This document shows, in pieces, positions 1-6,556 of a stretch of DNA of 8,126 nucleotides; within the stretch, counting starts at the first letter, position 1, and every line of letters starts with the position of its first letter. Below the pieces are notes generated by a model. The model made no database searches, was not told the origin of the DNA, and worked only from the letters and a program-made list of their open reading frames with translations. The translations under genes were made by a program, and so were the position numbers. The DNA comes from SAR324 cluster bacterium (GTDB lineage Bacteria; SAR324; NAC60-12), in the NCBI GenBank assembly GCA_028822475.1, contig JAPKDT010000091.1, positions 1-8,126 on the forward strand, in the 5' to 3' direction.

Positions 1-18
1 TAACTTTCATTTAAAAAG

Positions 19-540
19 ATGAGTAATACTTCTGCAAAAGTTATTAACCTTGCTGATAGACGTGCAAAGAAAGAAGACGAAGCTCGTAATGCTCCAATCA
101 CCGGTTGGATCACCTGGCTTTATTGTCCGAAATGCAAGTCACTGGAATATTCAGAATTAGAAATGCCGAATGGAAGAGTCCACAAAAAATGTGGAACCAT
201 GGTGGAAGAAGAGGAAGTACAGATTGATGTTCGCGCAGAATACACAATATCCCTACGTAATTCAAAGCGTCTGGACGAGCTTTTTAAAGAAACAAAAATT
301 CCCGCATTTCTCAAACCTCTGGCAAAAAAAGGAATCGGGATGCTAGAAAATTTACATGCGGCAGAAGTAGAATACCGCAAACGGCTGGAAAATATTGTTA
401 ACGGTCCTGTAAATCCTTATCCTGATGACTGGGATGAAAAGTCACTTGAAATGAAACTTAAAACTCTTGATCCACTGGGTTTGATCCTCACAGAAGCACG
501 CCAACCCAATCTTCACTTTCCTGAAGTAGACTCCTCCTGA
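19..540 (+). CDS. Hypothetical protein with a small zinc-knuckle motif, upstream of recR
   Basis: A 173-residue protein that I do not recognise. A charged, Lys/Glu-rich N-terminus (about residues 1-25) is followed by a Trp/Tyr-rich segment. Then comes a possible metal-binding knuckle: Cys36-x2-Cys39 and, after a 15-residue loop, His55-x2-Cys58. An acidic stretch (Glu63-Glu66) follows. The rest is mostly charged and looks helical, and no membrane segment or signal peptide is visible. The ATG at 19 is the first start after a TAA at 1-3, which may end an upstream gene. The ribosome binding site is weak (only an A-rich aaaaag). It ends 6 bp before recR, so the two are probably co-transcribed. That placement hints at, but does not prove, a nucleic-acid role. 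It could equally be a lineage-specific protein of any function. The reading frame is solid; the function is unknown. Confidence 0.75.
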   Translation: MSNTSAKVINLADRRAKKEDEARNAPITGWITWLYCPKCKSLEYSELEMPNGRVHKKCGTMVEEEEVQIDVRAEYTISLRNSKRLDELFKETKIPAFLKPLAKKGIGMLENLHAAEVEYRKRLENIVNGPVNPYPDDWDEKSLEMKLKTLDPLGLILTEARQPNLHFPEVDSS

Positions 541-546
541 CTGAAC

Positions 547-1149
547 ATGCAAATCCCTGTTGCCCTGGAACGATTGGTTTACGAATTTTCTCGTTTTCCC
601 GGAGTTGGACGCAAAACTGCACAGCGTCTCGCCTTTAGTATTCTCCGCTATTCCCAGCAAGAAACGCAAAATTTGGCAGATGCTCTCACACAGGTAAAAG
701 AGCAAATCCGCTATTGTTCAGTCTGTTCCGGATTTACCGACATTGACCCCTGCGCGATTTGCAGTCACGCCGGACGAGAGCATGAACAGATCTGTGTAGT
801 CGAACAGCCAAATAATATTTTCCCAATTGAAAAAAGTGGGGTTTTCAAAGGCGTTTATCACGTTTTAATGGGCGCAATTTCTCCGTTGGATGGTATAGGA
901 CCGGAACAATTGAATATTAAAAACTTAAGAAAAAGGGTGGAAGAAAGTGCAATAAAGGAAATGATAATTGCGACAAACCCTACCGTCAAAGGTGAAGCGA
1001 CCGCCCTGTTTTTACAGCAGGAATTTTCCAGGGAAATTACAACAATCACACGGCTGGCCTGTGGAATTCCGGCAGGAGGCGACCTGGAATATGTGGACGA
1101 TGTTACGTTGATGGAAGCATTTTCCGGACGACACAAATTTTATAACTGA
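547..1149 (+). CDS. recR: Recombination mediator protein RecR
   Basis: RecR works with RecO (and RecF) to load RecA onto SSB-coated single-stranded DNA at gaps during recombinational repair. At 200 residues it has the usual family length and all expected parts. A helix-hairpin-helix lies at about residues 8-30 (FPGVGRKTAQRLAF). A four-Cys zinc finger uses Cys57, Cys60, Cys69 and Cys72. The TOPRIM domain starts at ICVVE (residues 82-86) and includes ATNPTVKGEATA (142-153). The C-terminal signature GIPAGGDLEYVDDVTL (173-188) is also present. It starts 6 bp after the upstream hypothetical gene and ends 5 bp before tyrS. No clear Shine-Dalgarno is seen, so translation may be coupled to the preceding gene. 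The order differs from the common dnaX-ybaB-recR arrangement. The call is secure. Confidence 0.97.
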   Translation: MQIPVALERLVYEFSRFPGVGRKTAQRLAFSILRYSQQETQNLADALTQVKEQIRYCSVCSGFTDIDPCAICSHAGREHEQICVVEQPNNIFPIEKSGVFKGVYHVLMGAISPLDGIGPEQLNIKNLRKRVEESAIKEMIIATNPTVKGEATALFLQQEFSREITTITRLACGIPAGGDLEYVDDVTLMEAFSGRHKFYN

Positions 1150-1154
1150 TTATT

Positions 1155-2378
1155 ATGCTAGAAGATCTTAAAGAACGCGGTTTTTTCCAACAAAGCACAC
1201 ATCCGGAAGAGTTGGCAAAACGACTTAAGGAGGACAGAATTTGCTGCTACGTCGGTTTCGATCCAACCGCGGATTCGCTTCACATAGGACATCTTATTCC
1301 GTTGATGGGACTGGCACACATGCAGCGTGGAGGTCACCGGATAATAGCCTTAATGGGCGGCGGGACGGCCATGATCGGCGATCCCAGCGGAAAAACTGAA
1401 ATGCGTAAAATGTTGACTGAAGAGCAACTGCAGTCGAATATTGAAGGCATGCTTCCGCAAATGGAGCGTTTCCTAGATTTTAGTGGAGACGCGATTCTCG
1501 TCAATAATTCTAAGTGGCTGCGGGACTTAAATTATATTGATTTTCTGCGGGACATCGGTCGGCATTTTTCGGTTAACCGGATGCTATCTTTTGAAACTTA
1601 TAAAATTAGACTTGAGACAGGTTTAAGTTTCCTGGAATTCAATTATCAACTTTTACAGGCTTTTGATTTTCTGGAATTGAATCGACGTTATAACTGCACC
1701 CTGCAAATGGGTGGTGACGATCAGTGGGCAAATATTATTTCCGGAACAGATTTGATTCGGCGCGTGGAGCGCAAAGACGCCTTCGGCTGGACCTATCCAC
1801 TGTTGACAACATCATCCGGTAAGAAGATGGGGAAAACGGAAAAAGGCGCACTCTGGCTTGATCCGAAACGTACCTCTGCATATGATTACTATCAGTATTG
1901 GGTCAATACAGAAGATACAGATGTGGAAAAATTTCTAGCCTTATTTACTTTTCTGCCCATGAATGAAGTCCGGCAACTGGGTCAACTTCAAGGTGCAGAT
2001 ATCCGTGAAGCAAAACAGCGACTGGCTTTTGAAACAACTGCTCTCATTCACGGTAAGGAAACCGCGCTTCAAGCTCAAGAGGCGGCACAGTCTCTTTTTT
2101 CCGGAGATGGAAAAAGTGACAATTCTAATGTTCCCAGCACTACAATCGCAGCAGAAAATTTTTCCGCAGGCCTTGATATTTTTGAATCTTTTCTGCAGAC
2201 AGGGCTCTGTAAATCAAAAGGAGAGGCAAGGCGTTTACAAGCCCAAGGTGGTGTTTATGTAAATGACGAACGGATTGACAATCCGGAATATTGTCTTGGG
2301 GAAACTGATCTGCAGGATGGTGAAATTCTGCTGAGAGCAGGTAAAAAGCGTTATCACCGTTTGATTATAGAAAATTAG
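1155..2378 (+). CDS. tyrS: Tyrosyl-tRNA synthetase (tyrosine--tRNA ligase)
   Basis: A cytoplasmic class I aminoacyl-tRNA synthetase that charges tRNA-Tyr with tyrosine using ATP. At 407 residues it is close to the bacterial TyrRS norm. The Rossmann-fold catalytic core opens with GFDPTADSLHIGH, giving the HIGH motif at residues 43-46. The tyrosine pocket and tRNA-interaction segments follow (LQMGGDDQWANI at 183-194). The KMSKS-equivalent loop is GKKMGKTEKGA (222-232). The C-terminal S4-like RNA-binding domain occupies about residues 345-400, ending near LLRAGKKRYHRLI. The ATG at 1155 lies 5 bp after the recR stop with no clear Shine-Dalgarno, consistent with translational coupling. Its TAG stop overlaps the AGGAG ribosome binding site of the next gene. 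No missing catalytic residue was seen. Confidence 0.97.
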   Translation: MLEDLKERGFFQQSTHPEELAKRLKEDRICCYVGFDPTADSLHIGHLIPLMGLAHMQRGGHRIIALMGGGTAMIGDPSGKTEMRKMLTEEQLQSNIEGMLPQMERFLDFSGDAILVNNSKWLRDLNYIDFLRDIGRHFSVNRMLSFETYKIRLETGLSFLEFNYQLLQAFDFLELNRRYNCTLQMGGDDQWANIISGTDLIRRVERKDAFGWTYPLLTTSSGKKMGKTEKGALWLDPKRTSAYDYYQYWVNTEDTDVEKFLALFTFLPMNEVRQLGQLQGADIREAKQRLAFETTALIHGKETALQAQEAAQSLFSGDGKSDNSNVPSTTIAAENFSAGLDIFESFLQTGLCKSKGEARRLQAQGGVYVNDERIDNPEYCLGETDLQDGEILLRAGKKRYHRLIIEN

Positions 2379-2386
2379 GAGCTAAT

Positions 2387-2677
2387 ATGGTTAAGCATAT
2401 TGTAATGTTTAAACTCAAGGAAAACAGTCCTGAAAATCTGGATCTTGTTCTTTCAACTTTGAGGGGACTGGAAGGAAAAATTGAGACTTTACGGATGATC
2501 GAGGTTGGGCTGGATTGCAATAAATCAGAGCGTGCCTATGACATTGTACTGACCACTCATTTTGACGATGAAGCAGGATTAGCTGCATACGTGGCACATC
2601 CGAAGCATTTACCGGTGATTGACACGATGCGCGCTTTGTGTTCCAGTTCTATCGTAGTTGATTATCTTACTGAGTAG
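2387..2677 (+). CDS. Dabb (stress-responsive alpha/beta barrel) domain protein
   Basis: A 96-residue single-domain protein of the Dabb family, a dimeric ferredoxin-like alpha+beta barrel related to plant stress-response proteins. The biochemical role of most bacterial members is unknown. Typical features are the N-terminal strand VKHIVMFKLKE (residues 2-12), the central strand YDIVLTTHFDD (51-61), the YVAHPKHLPV segment with the conserved His71-Pro-x-His74, and the terminal strand SIVVDY (88-93). A good ribosome binding site (AGGAG, 2377-2381) overlaps the tyrS stop codon, so it is very likely the last gene of the recR-tyrS transcript. Its 3' end overlaps the end of the convergent JAMM-PLP gene by 11 bp. 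It has no obvious functional link to tyrS. Assignment to a fold is firm; function is open. Confidence 0.9.
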   Translation: MVKHIVMFKLKENSPENLDLVLSTLRGLEGKIETLRMIEVGLDCNKSERAYDIVLTTHFDDEAGLAAYVAHPKHLPVIDTMRALCSSSIVVDYLTE

Positions 2678-4940
2678 TCCGCGCCAAGGACGAATTTAAA
2701 TCTGCGATTATCGGTTCAATATTGTTTTCAGAACCTGCGGCAATACGGATCAAATAGCGTGGAAGTTCAATTTCCAGAAGATCTTCGTCGCTGTCGTGAT
2801 AATGTGTCAACAGTGGGTAGGGACAGACAAGAGTCTGGTTGGAACCTAAAGTCGGCGCTTTAAGGATGGAAATAAATTCGCCGTCGTAAAATCTCCGTAA
2901 ATTATCTTCAGTATTATTCTTCAGCACAAAACTAACTACACCTCCGTTTCCGGAAAGCAACTTTGGAGCAGGAGAACTGGAGACGTCGCTCGAAGAACAA
3001 GCATAATAAACACGGTCGACCGCTGAGTGAGCTTCCAGAAAATGGGCAATAGCCAGACTGTTTTTGTTAAAACGCTGCATACGTTCTTCAAAATCATGCA
3101 TCCTTTTCCGCAAAACTTCTGCTTCAAGAGGCGAGATTCCCAACCCCCAATTTTGCTGAAATTTCTTTAAGGCCTTCGCATTTTCAGGAGATTTAACCAG
3201 TACTGCTCCACCCGCATGATCGTTGGTACCGCTCAGATATTTGGTTGTGCTGTGAATCACGTAATCCGCGCCCCAATCGATAGGTTGGCAATTGGCAGGT
3301 GAAGCGAGAGTATTGTCAACCACAAACGGGACTCCCTGCGCGTTAGCTAATTTGCCGATGCGTTCCAAATCCGGAACTCCACAGAGGGGATTGGTAACCG
3401 TTTCAGTGATCACCATCGCGGTGTCCTTCGTCAAAACTTCCGCTAAACGTTCCAACTCATGAAGTCCTATAAATATCGCTTCACACGTGGAGGATCGTCC
3501 GGAATCCATCAGTAAGGAATATGTTTCACTGTAAAGTAACCCGATCACGATCAAGCGCGGTTTTTCCCTTTTCTGCAAAAGAGTCAGCACCGCCATTATA
3601 GCTGCCATTCCTGAAGGAAAGAGGAATCCGGAAGAAGCATTCTCCCATGCGCAAAGTTGTTTCGTCACCGCTTCTTCATGAACGCAGCCAGGCTCTGTTG
3701 CGACACCAGAGGAATTTCCAGAGTTCATTTTGGTACCTTCAGTATTTCCAGCAAATTTTTCGCAAAACAGTGCTGCATTACGTGCCGAAAGTATCGCACC
3801 GCGCCGTTTACGCAGTTCTGATAATTCTGCCATTTGCCGGTCGTTGTTACTCAGAATTACACCGCCTGCTATTCCGGAAGGCAGATCATGACTTTCCGGA
3901 AGGTCGAAACCGGTGATCCAGTATGTAAGACCATTCGGCCATGCAAGTTGAACATCTGCTGGCCAAGATCCAGAAGCAGCTTCTTCATAAACAATAACCG
4001 GAACTCTAAGTCGTTTGAATTTTTCGAGCCACTCCGCGTTTTCACTGACAAAATTTTGTAGATCTTCTGGAGCAATCAAGATTAGATCACCCTCTTTTGC
4101 GGAAAAATTTTCTGCTGCCGGAAGCTCGTTTAAATTAAAATGCAGAGCGGACATTTCCAAGGAGGGCAGAGCATCCGTAATGAAAGTTGCACTAGAGGCA
4201 AGATTCAACTTGGTAAGCGGACGGGAGTCCTGCAAATAGCTCAGCAATTCCAGCAAAGCGGCTCTTCCGGAACTAAAAGCGAGTGCATGCCGAGCCTGAT
4301 GTCGGACGGCTAATTGCTGTTGAAAATTTTTAACTTGTTTAGGTGGAACAAAACGGAAATATCCGTATTCGACTTCTCGCTGTCCATTTTTCCATTCGTG
4401 AATAAAATCCAGTGTCGGCAAAATACCGCTGACTCCGAAAGTTCCTCCTAACAATCCGTAAGATTCTTCAGAAGTATTTGCCGGAATTTCGGTAATGTCG
4501 AAATCGCCTTCATTGGCATTGAAATCGGCCAGAATCGCATCCCCGGGTTTTCCCTTATTCGTAGCACAGACCAAAAACGTAATTCCGGGATAACGCGCAT
4601 TTCCGTTCCAGAGAGCATCCTCTTTGTCCTTTTCTGAAAAATATGCACCAACATCCGGATGACTGTGATAGATGACTTTGATCTGCTTTCCTGCTTTTTT
4701 AAGGGAGCGTTCCAATTTCATATGTTCACGGGGATCGATCATATAACCATCCCGTCCCGTGCGCGGAAACTGCTCCGGATCTTCCCTGTGCATTTCGTTC
4801 ATTATATTGCGCATTGGGTAGACGGTTTCCAGTGATTCAGCATCATCTAGATTGCCCACGATAAAACCGCAGGTTTCTTCCGGATATGCCTCCACACCGT
4901 GCGCATGACATTCTGCTAAAATTTGTTCTGAAATCCGCAT
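2667..4940 (-). CDS. JAMM metalloprotease fused to a tandem (pseudo + active) Cys/Met-metabolism PLP enzyme
   Basis: A 757-residue three-part fusion. Residues 1 to about 150 are a JAB1/MPN (JAMM) zinc isopeptidase of the Mec+/HcyD/QbsD kind, with Glu22 in PEETCG and HSHP-x6-S-x2-D giving His92, His94, Ser102 and Asp105. The C-terminal part (about 420-757) is a cystathionine gamma-synthase / O-acylhomoserine sulfhydrylase-type PLP domain: phosphate loop FPSGMAAI (441-448), VVDNT with pyridine-binding Asp542, HSTTKYLSG with Schiff-base Lys567, and the substrate-carboxylate Arg732 in YLIRIAAGSEN. Residues about 170-400 look like a second, decayed copy of the same fold (SSGRAALLELL, VPVIVYEEAAS, WITGFDLP) with no PLP lysine. 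Inferred role: use a carrier-protein thiocarboxylate to make carrier-bound homocysteine (or cysteine), then release it with the JAMM domain. No Shine-Dalgarno is obvious at the ATG. It is the last gene of the carrier/MoeB operon, 64 bp after the MoeB stop. Domain calls are firm; the substrate is inferred. Confidence 0.92.
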   Translation of the reverse strand: MRISEQILAECHAHGVEAYPEETCGFIVGNLDDAESLETVYPMRNIMNEMHREDPEQFPRTGRDGYMIDPREHMKLERSLKKAGKQIKVIYHSHPDVGAYFSEKDKEDALWNGNARYPGITFLVCATNKGKPGDAILADFNANEGDFDITEIPANTSEESYGLLGGTFGVSGILPTLDFIHEWKNGQREVEYGYFRFVPPKQVKNFQQQLAVRHQARHALAFSSGRAALLELLSYLQDSRPLTKLNLASSATFITDALPSLEMSALHFNLNELPAAENFSAKEGDLILIAPEDLQNFVSENAEWLEKFKRLRVPVIVYEEAASGSWPADVQLAWPNGLTYWITGFDLPESHDLPSGIAGGVILSNNDRQMAELSELRKRRGAILSARNAALFCEKFAGNTEGTKMNSGNSSGVATEPGCVHEEAVTKQLCAWENASSGFLFPSGMAAIMAVLTLLQKREKPRLIVIGLLYSETYSLLMDSGRSSTCEAIFIGLHELERLAEVLTKDTAMVITETVTNPLCGVPDLERIGKLANAQGVPFVVDNTLASPANCQPIDWGADYVIHSTTKYLSGTNDHAGGAVLVKSPENAKALKKFQQNWGLGISPLEAEVLRKRMHDFEERMQRFNKNSLAIAHFLEAHSAVDRVYYACSSSDVSSSPAPKLLSGNGGVVSFVLKNNTEDNLRRFYDGEFISILKAPTLGSNQTLVCPYPLLTHYHDSDEDLLEIELPRYLIRIAAGSENNIEPIIADLNSSLARTTQ

Positions 4941-4978
4941 TAAGTTTAAAAAATTATTATGTTTAAATTGGGAGTCAC

Positions 4979-4998
4979 GGCGGACAGATCTGCCCGCC
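4979..4998 (-). promoter_or_regulatory. Intercistronic hairpin between the MoeB-rhodanese and JAMM-PLP genes
   Basis: An 8-bp stem closed by a GATC tetraloop: arms 4979-4986 and 4991-4998, loop 4987-4990. It starts 6 nt after the TAA of the MoeB-rhodanese gene. In the minus-strand RNA all eight pairs form, one of them G.U. In the plus-strand RNA that position is an A.C mismatch. The asymmetry fits a structure used in the operon's own transcript. No U-run follows directly; a T6 tract comes only about 25 nt later. A processing or stability element, or a partial attenuator setting the level of the last gene, is more likely than a full terminator. The stem is read directly from the sequence; the function is inferred. 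Confidence 0.5.
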
Positions 4999-5004
4999 TT
5001 CCAG

Positions 5005-6162
5005 TTAGTACTGAGGCATATCTGAATCGACTTCTTCGGCCCAGAGATCTATCCCACCGCTCAGGTTTTTAAGTTTTTTAAAACCGGCCTTTTTGAGTTC
5101 TTTGAGTGCCAGCATGGAGCGCTTCCCTTTGTAACAATAAAGATAAATCGAATCCTCCTGATTCAATCCGCTGGTAGCAGGCTCAAAACTGCTTAACGGA
5201 AGCAACTGAGCACCGTCTATTTTGCAAATATCCCACTCAAAACTTTCACGTACATCAACCAAAACCGCGGAAGGATCCTGATCCATGGCGGCTTTAAATT
5301 CCTGTGGAGAAAGTTCATAAGCTGCTTCATCAATTTCTTCCGGAACTTCTGCTCCCGGAAGAGGAACATCGCAAAAAGCCTCGTAATCAATCAACTCTGT
5401 AACGCTGGGATTATCTCCGCAGAGGACACATTCCGGATCTTTGCGGACTCGCACCTCCTTGAAATTCATTTTCATTGCGTCGTAGAGCAATAAGCGACCA
5501 ATCAGAGGAGCGCCTCTATCCAGAATCAGCTTAATAACTTCTGTGGCTTGAATTAAACCAACTACGCCCGGGAGCACGCCCAGGACACCTGCAACCGCTC
5601 AATTGGGAACAAGGGATGCGGGAGGAGGTTCTGAATATAGACAACGGTAACACGGACCTCCTGCCTCCGGAGAAAAGATGGTTATCTGTCCCTGAAAGCG
5701 GAAAATGGCAGCTGAAACCAGCGGTTTTTTTGAAAAATAAGCGGCGTCGTTAATCAGGTAACGTGTCTCAAAATTGTCAGAACCATCTGCGATAATGTCA
5801 TATTGTTTGAACAGTTCTAGCACATTGTCACGCGCCAAACGGATATTGTGAATTTCAACTTCGATGTTCGGGTTTCCCGCCAAAATAGTATCGCGCAGTG
5901 ATTCGACTTTTGGACGGCCTTCGTCTGAAGTCGTGTGTGCGATTTGACGGTGTAAATTGGTGTGATCCACAACGTCGAAATCTACCAGTCCAATTTTTCC
6001 TACACCAACCGCCCCCAGATACATTCCGAGCGGAGAGCCGAGTCCGCCTGCTCCAATCATGAGCACACTGGATTCTTTCAACTCCAACTGACCTGCCATT
6101 CCTACTTCAGGTAAAGTCAGGTGTCGGCTGTAACGATTGATTTCCTCATTGTTTAATTTCAT
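5005..6162 (-). CDS. MoeB/ThiF-type carrier-activating enzyme with rhodanese domain (MoeZ-like), probable selenoprotein (in-frame UGA at the catalytic Cys)
   Basis: Read through the TGA at 5599-5601, this is one 385-residue protein with the MoeZ/MOCS3 layout. The E1-like domain has ATP loop GAGGLGSPLG (37-46), Arg72 in NLHRQ, catalytic Asp129 in DGSDNFETR, and a zinc tetrad Cys171/Cys174 plus Cys245/Cys248. A rhodanese domain follows (about 285-385) with active-site loop CYKGKR, Cys343. The enzyme adenylates the C-terminal Gly of a ubiquitin-like carrier and then transfers persulfide sulfur to give a thiocarboxylate. The TGA is codon 188, in SLVPN-(stop)-AVAGVLGVLPGV. Relatives have the catalytic Cys here (E. 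coli ThiF Cys184, human MOCS3 Cys239). Both sides stay in frame with full family similarity, so selenocysteine is the leading reading. A Cys-to-stop mutation or sequence error remains possible. The start has a GGGGA ribosome binding site, 10 bp after the carrier gene. The downstream half has no credible start of its own. Confidence 0.85.
5567..5584 (-). promoter_or_regulatory. Candidate bacterial SECIS hairpin
   Basis: Directly downstream of the UGA in the minus-strand RNA: 14 nt, then CCUGGG, loop CGUGCU, and CCCGGG. This makes a 6-bp stem (five Watson-Crick pairs and one U.G) with a 6-nt loop. The UGA-to-loop distance is 20 nt, and the loop has G second followed by U. Known bacterial SECIS elements place a small loop, with G in its first two bases, roughly 16-37 nt after the UGA. 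The lower stem is weak. The GC-rich bases also encode the conserved Gly-Val-Leu-Pro stretch, so part of the structure could be incidental. Confidence 0.5.
5599..5601 (-). other. In-frame UGA, candidate selenocysteine codon (residue 188)
   Basis: On the minus strand the codons run CCC AAT TGA GCG GTT, with no frame change on either side. The position aligns with the sulfur-transfer cysteine that precedes the AGV segment in ThiF, MoeB and MOCS3. TGA acts as a normal stop at the ends of recR and the gene at 19-540, so a general reassignment of TGA is unlikely. That leaves specific recoding, a point mutation (TGC or TGT to TGA) or an error. Confidence 0.6.
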
Positions 6163-6172
6163 TTTTCCCCAT

Positions 6173-6469
6173 TTAACTATTTTTTACTGTTGAGCAACCG
6201 CCGGCTACTGACGGTACAATCTGGATGGAGTCTCCGTCCTGAACCTCACTTTTTAAACCATCAGCATAGCGGATGTCATCGTCGTTCAGATAAACGTTGA
6301 TAAAACTACGGATTTTACCGTTTTCATCAAACAGGTTAACTTTCAGTTCAGTATACTCTGCGACTAAGGCTCCAATAGCCTCCTCAACCGAGCTTCCGGA
6401 TACTTCAACTTCATCCTGATCATTTACGTACTGTTTCAGTGCTGAAGGGATTTCAATGACTACTCCCAT
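6173..6469 (-). CDS. CysO/HcyS-like MoaD/ThiS-family sulfur carrier protein with masked GlyGly
   Basis: A 98-residue beta-grasp sulfur carrier. Residues 55-91 closely resemble my recollection of mycobacterial CysO (pattern F-[IV]-N-[IV]-Y-[LV]-N-D-[DE]-D, then DGDS and P-[SA]-VAGG). This is more CysO-like than typical MoaD or ThiS. The carrier GlyGly is Gly90-Gly91. Unlike mature CysO, seven residues (CSTVKNS) follow it, so a peptidase must cut before activation. QbsE of Pseudomonas has a comparable masked GlyGly-Cys-Phe end cut by the JAMM protein QbsD, and a JAMM domain is encoded two genes downstream here. The ATG at 6469 has a strong AGGAGA ribosome binding site (6473-6478). It is the first gene of the operon, 10 bp before the activating enzyme. 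Its role is to hold sulfur as a C-terminal thiocarboxylate for amino-acid synthesis. A role in molybdopterin or thiamine synthesis cannot be excluded from sequence alone. Confidence 0.92.
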   Translation of the reverse strand: MGVVIEIPSALKQYVNDQDEVEVSGSSVEEAIGALVAEYTELKVNLFDENGKIRSFINVYLNDDDIRYADGLKSEVQDGDSIQIVPSVAGGCSTVKNS

Positions 6470-6509
6470 AACTCTCCTTTTTTTGTCTGGCTAATGGCTT
6501 AATAATTCT

Positions 6510-6515
6510 ATTATA
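6510..6515 (-). promoter_or_regulatory. Candidate -10 box of the sulfur-carrier operon
   Basis: A perfect TATAAT on the minus strand, 41 bp upstream of the carrier start codon, placing a start site near 6503 and giving a leader of about 34 nt. No good TTGACA lies at the expected distance. The -35 area instead falls in a near-palindrome (6532-6547), compatible with a regulated promoter. A second TATAAT occurs at 6536-6541 on the same strand. Confidence 0.45.
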
Positions 6516-6531
6516 CTCAAATAGTGGACAG

Positions 6532-6547
6532 GTTTATTATATTAAAC
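6532..6547. promoter_or_regulatory. Near-palindrome GTTTATTATATTAAAC, candidate operator
   Basis: A 16-bp sequence that reads the same on both strands except for one symmetric mismatched pair (outer arms GTTTA/TAAAC, centre TATA). It covers the -35 position of the carrier-operon promoter candidate. It could be bound by the divergently encoded XRE-cupin regulator, but AT-rich DNA produces such symmetry by chance more often than GC-rich DNA. Confidence 0.35.
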
Positions 6548-6556
6548 AATAATCCG

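Noticed and set aside
2667..2700. Bidirectional terminator at the convergent gene ends (GTCC...GGAC, 2678-2692)
   Set aside because: Only a 4-bp stem, no T-run on either side, and partly inside the coding end of the JAMM-PLP gene.
5005..5577. A separate rhodanese/MoeB C-terminal gene starting at the GTG at 5575-5577
   Set aside because: It would begin inside the conserved GVLGVLPG segment of the MoeB fold, has no convincing ribosome binding site, and leaves both halves incomplete. Read-through of the TGA gives one normal family-length protein.
5588..5598. CGGUUGCAGGU just after the UGA, identical to my recollection of part of the E. coli fdhF SECIS loop region
   Set aside because: It lies within 1-12 nt of the UGA, too close to act as a SECIS apical loop, and these bases simply encode Val-Ala-Gly of the family motif. 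Probably coincidence.
6173..6469. Calling the carrier MoaD or ThiS outright
   Set aside because: Its C-terminal half matches CysO more closely, and no other molybdopterin or thiamine gene is present. The JAMM and PLP neighbours point to amino-acid synthesis.
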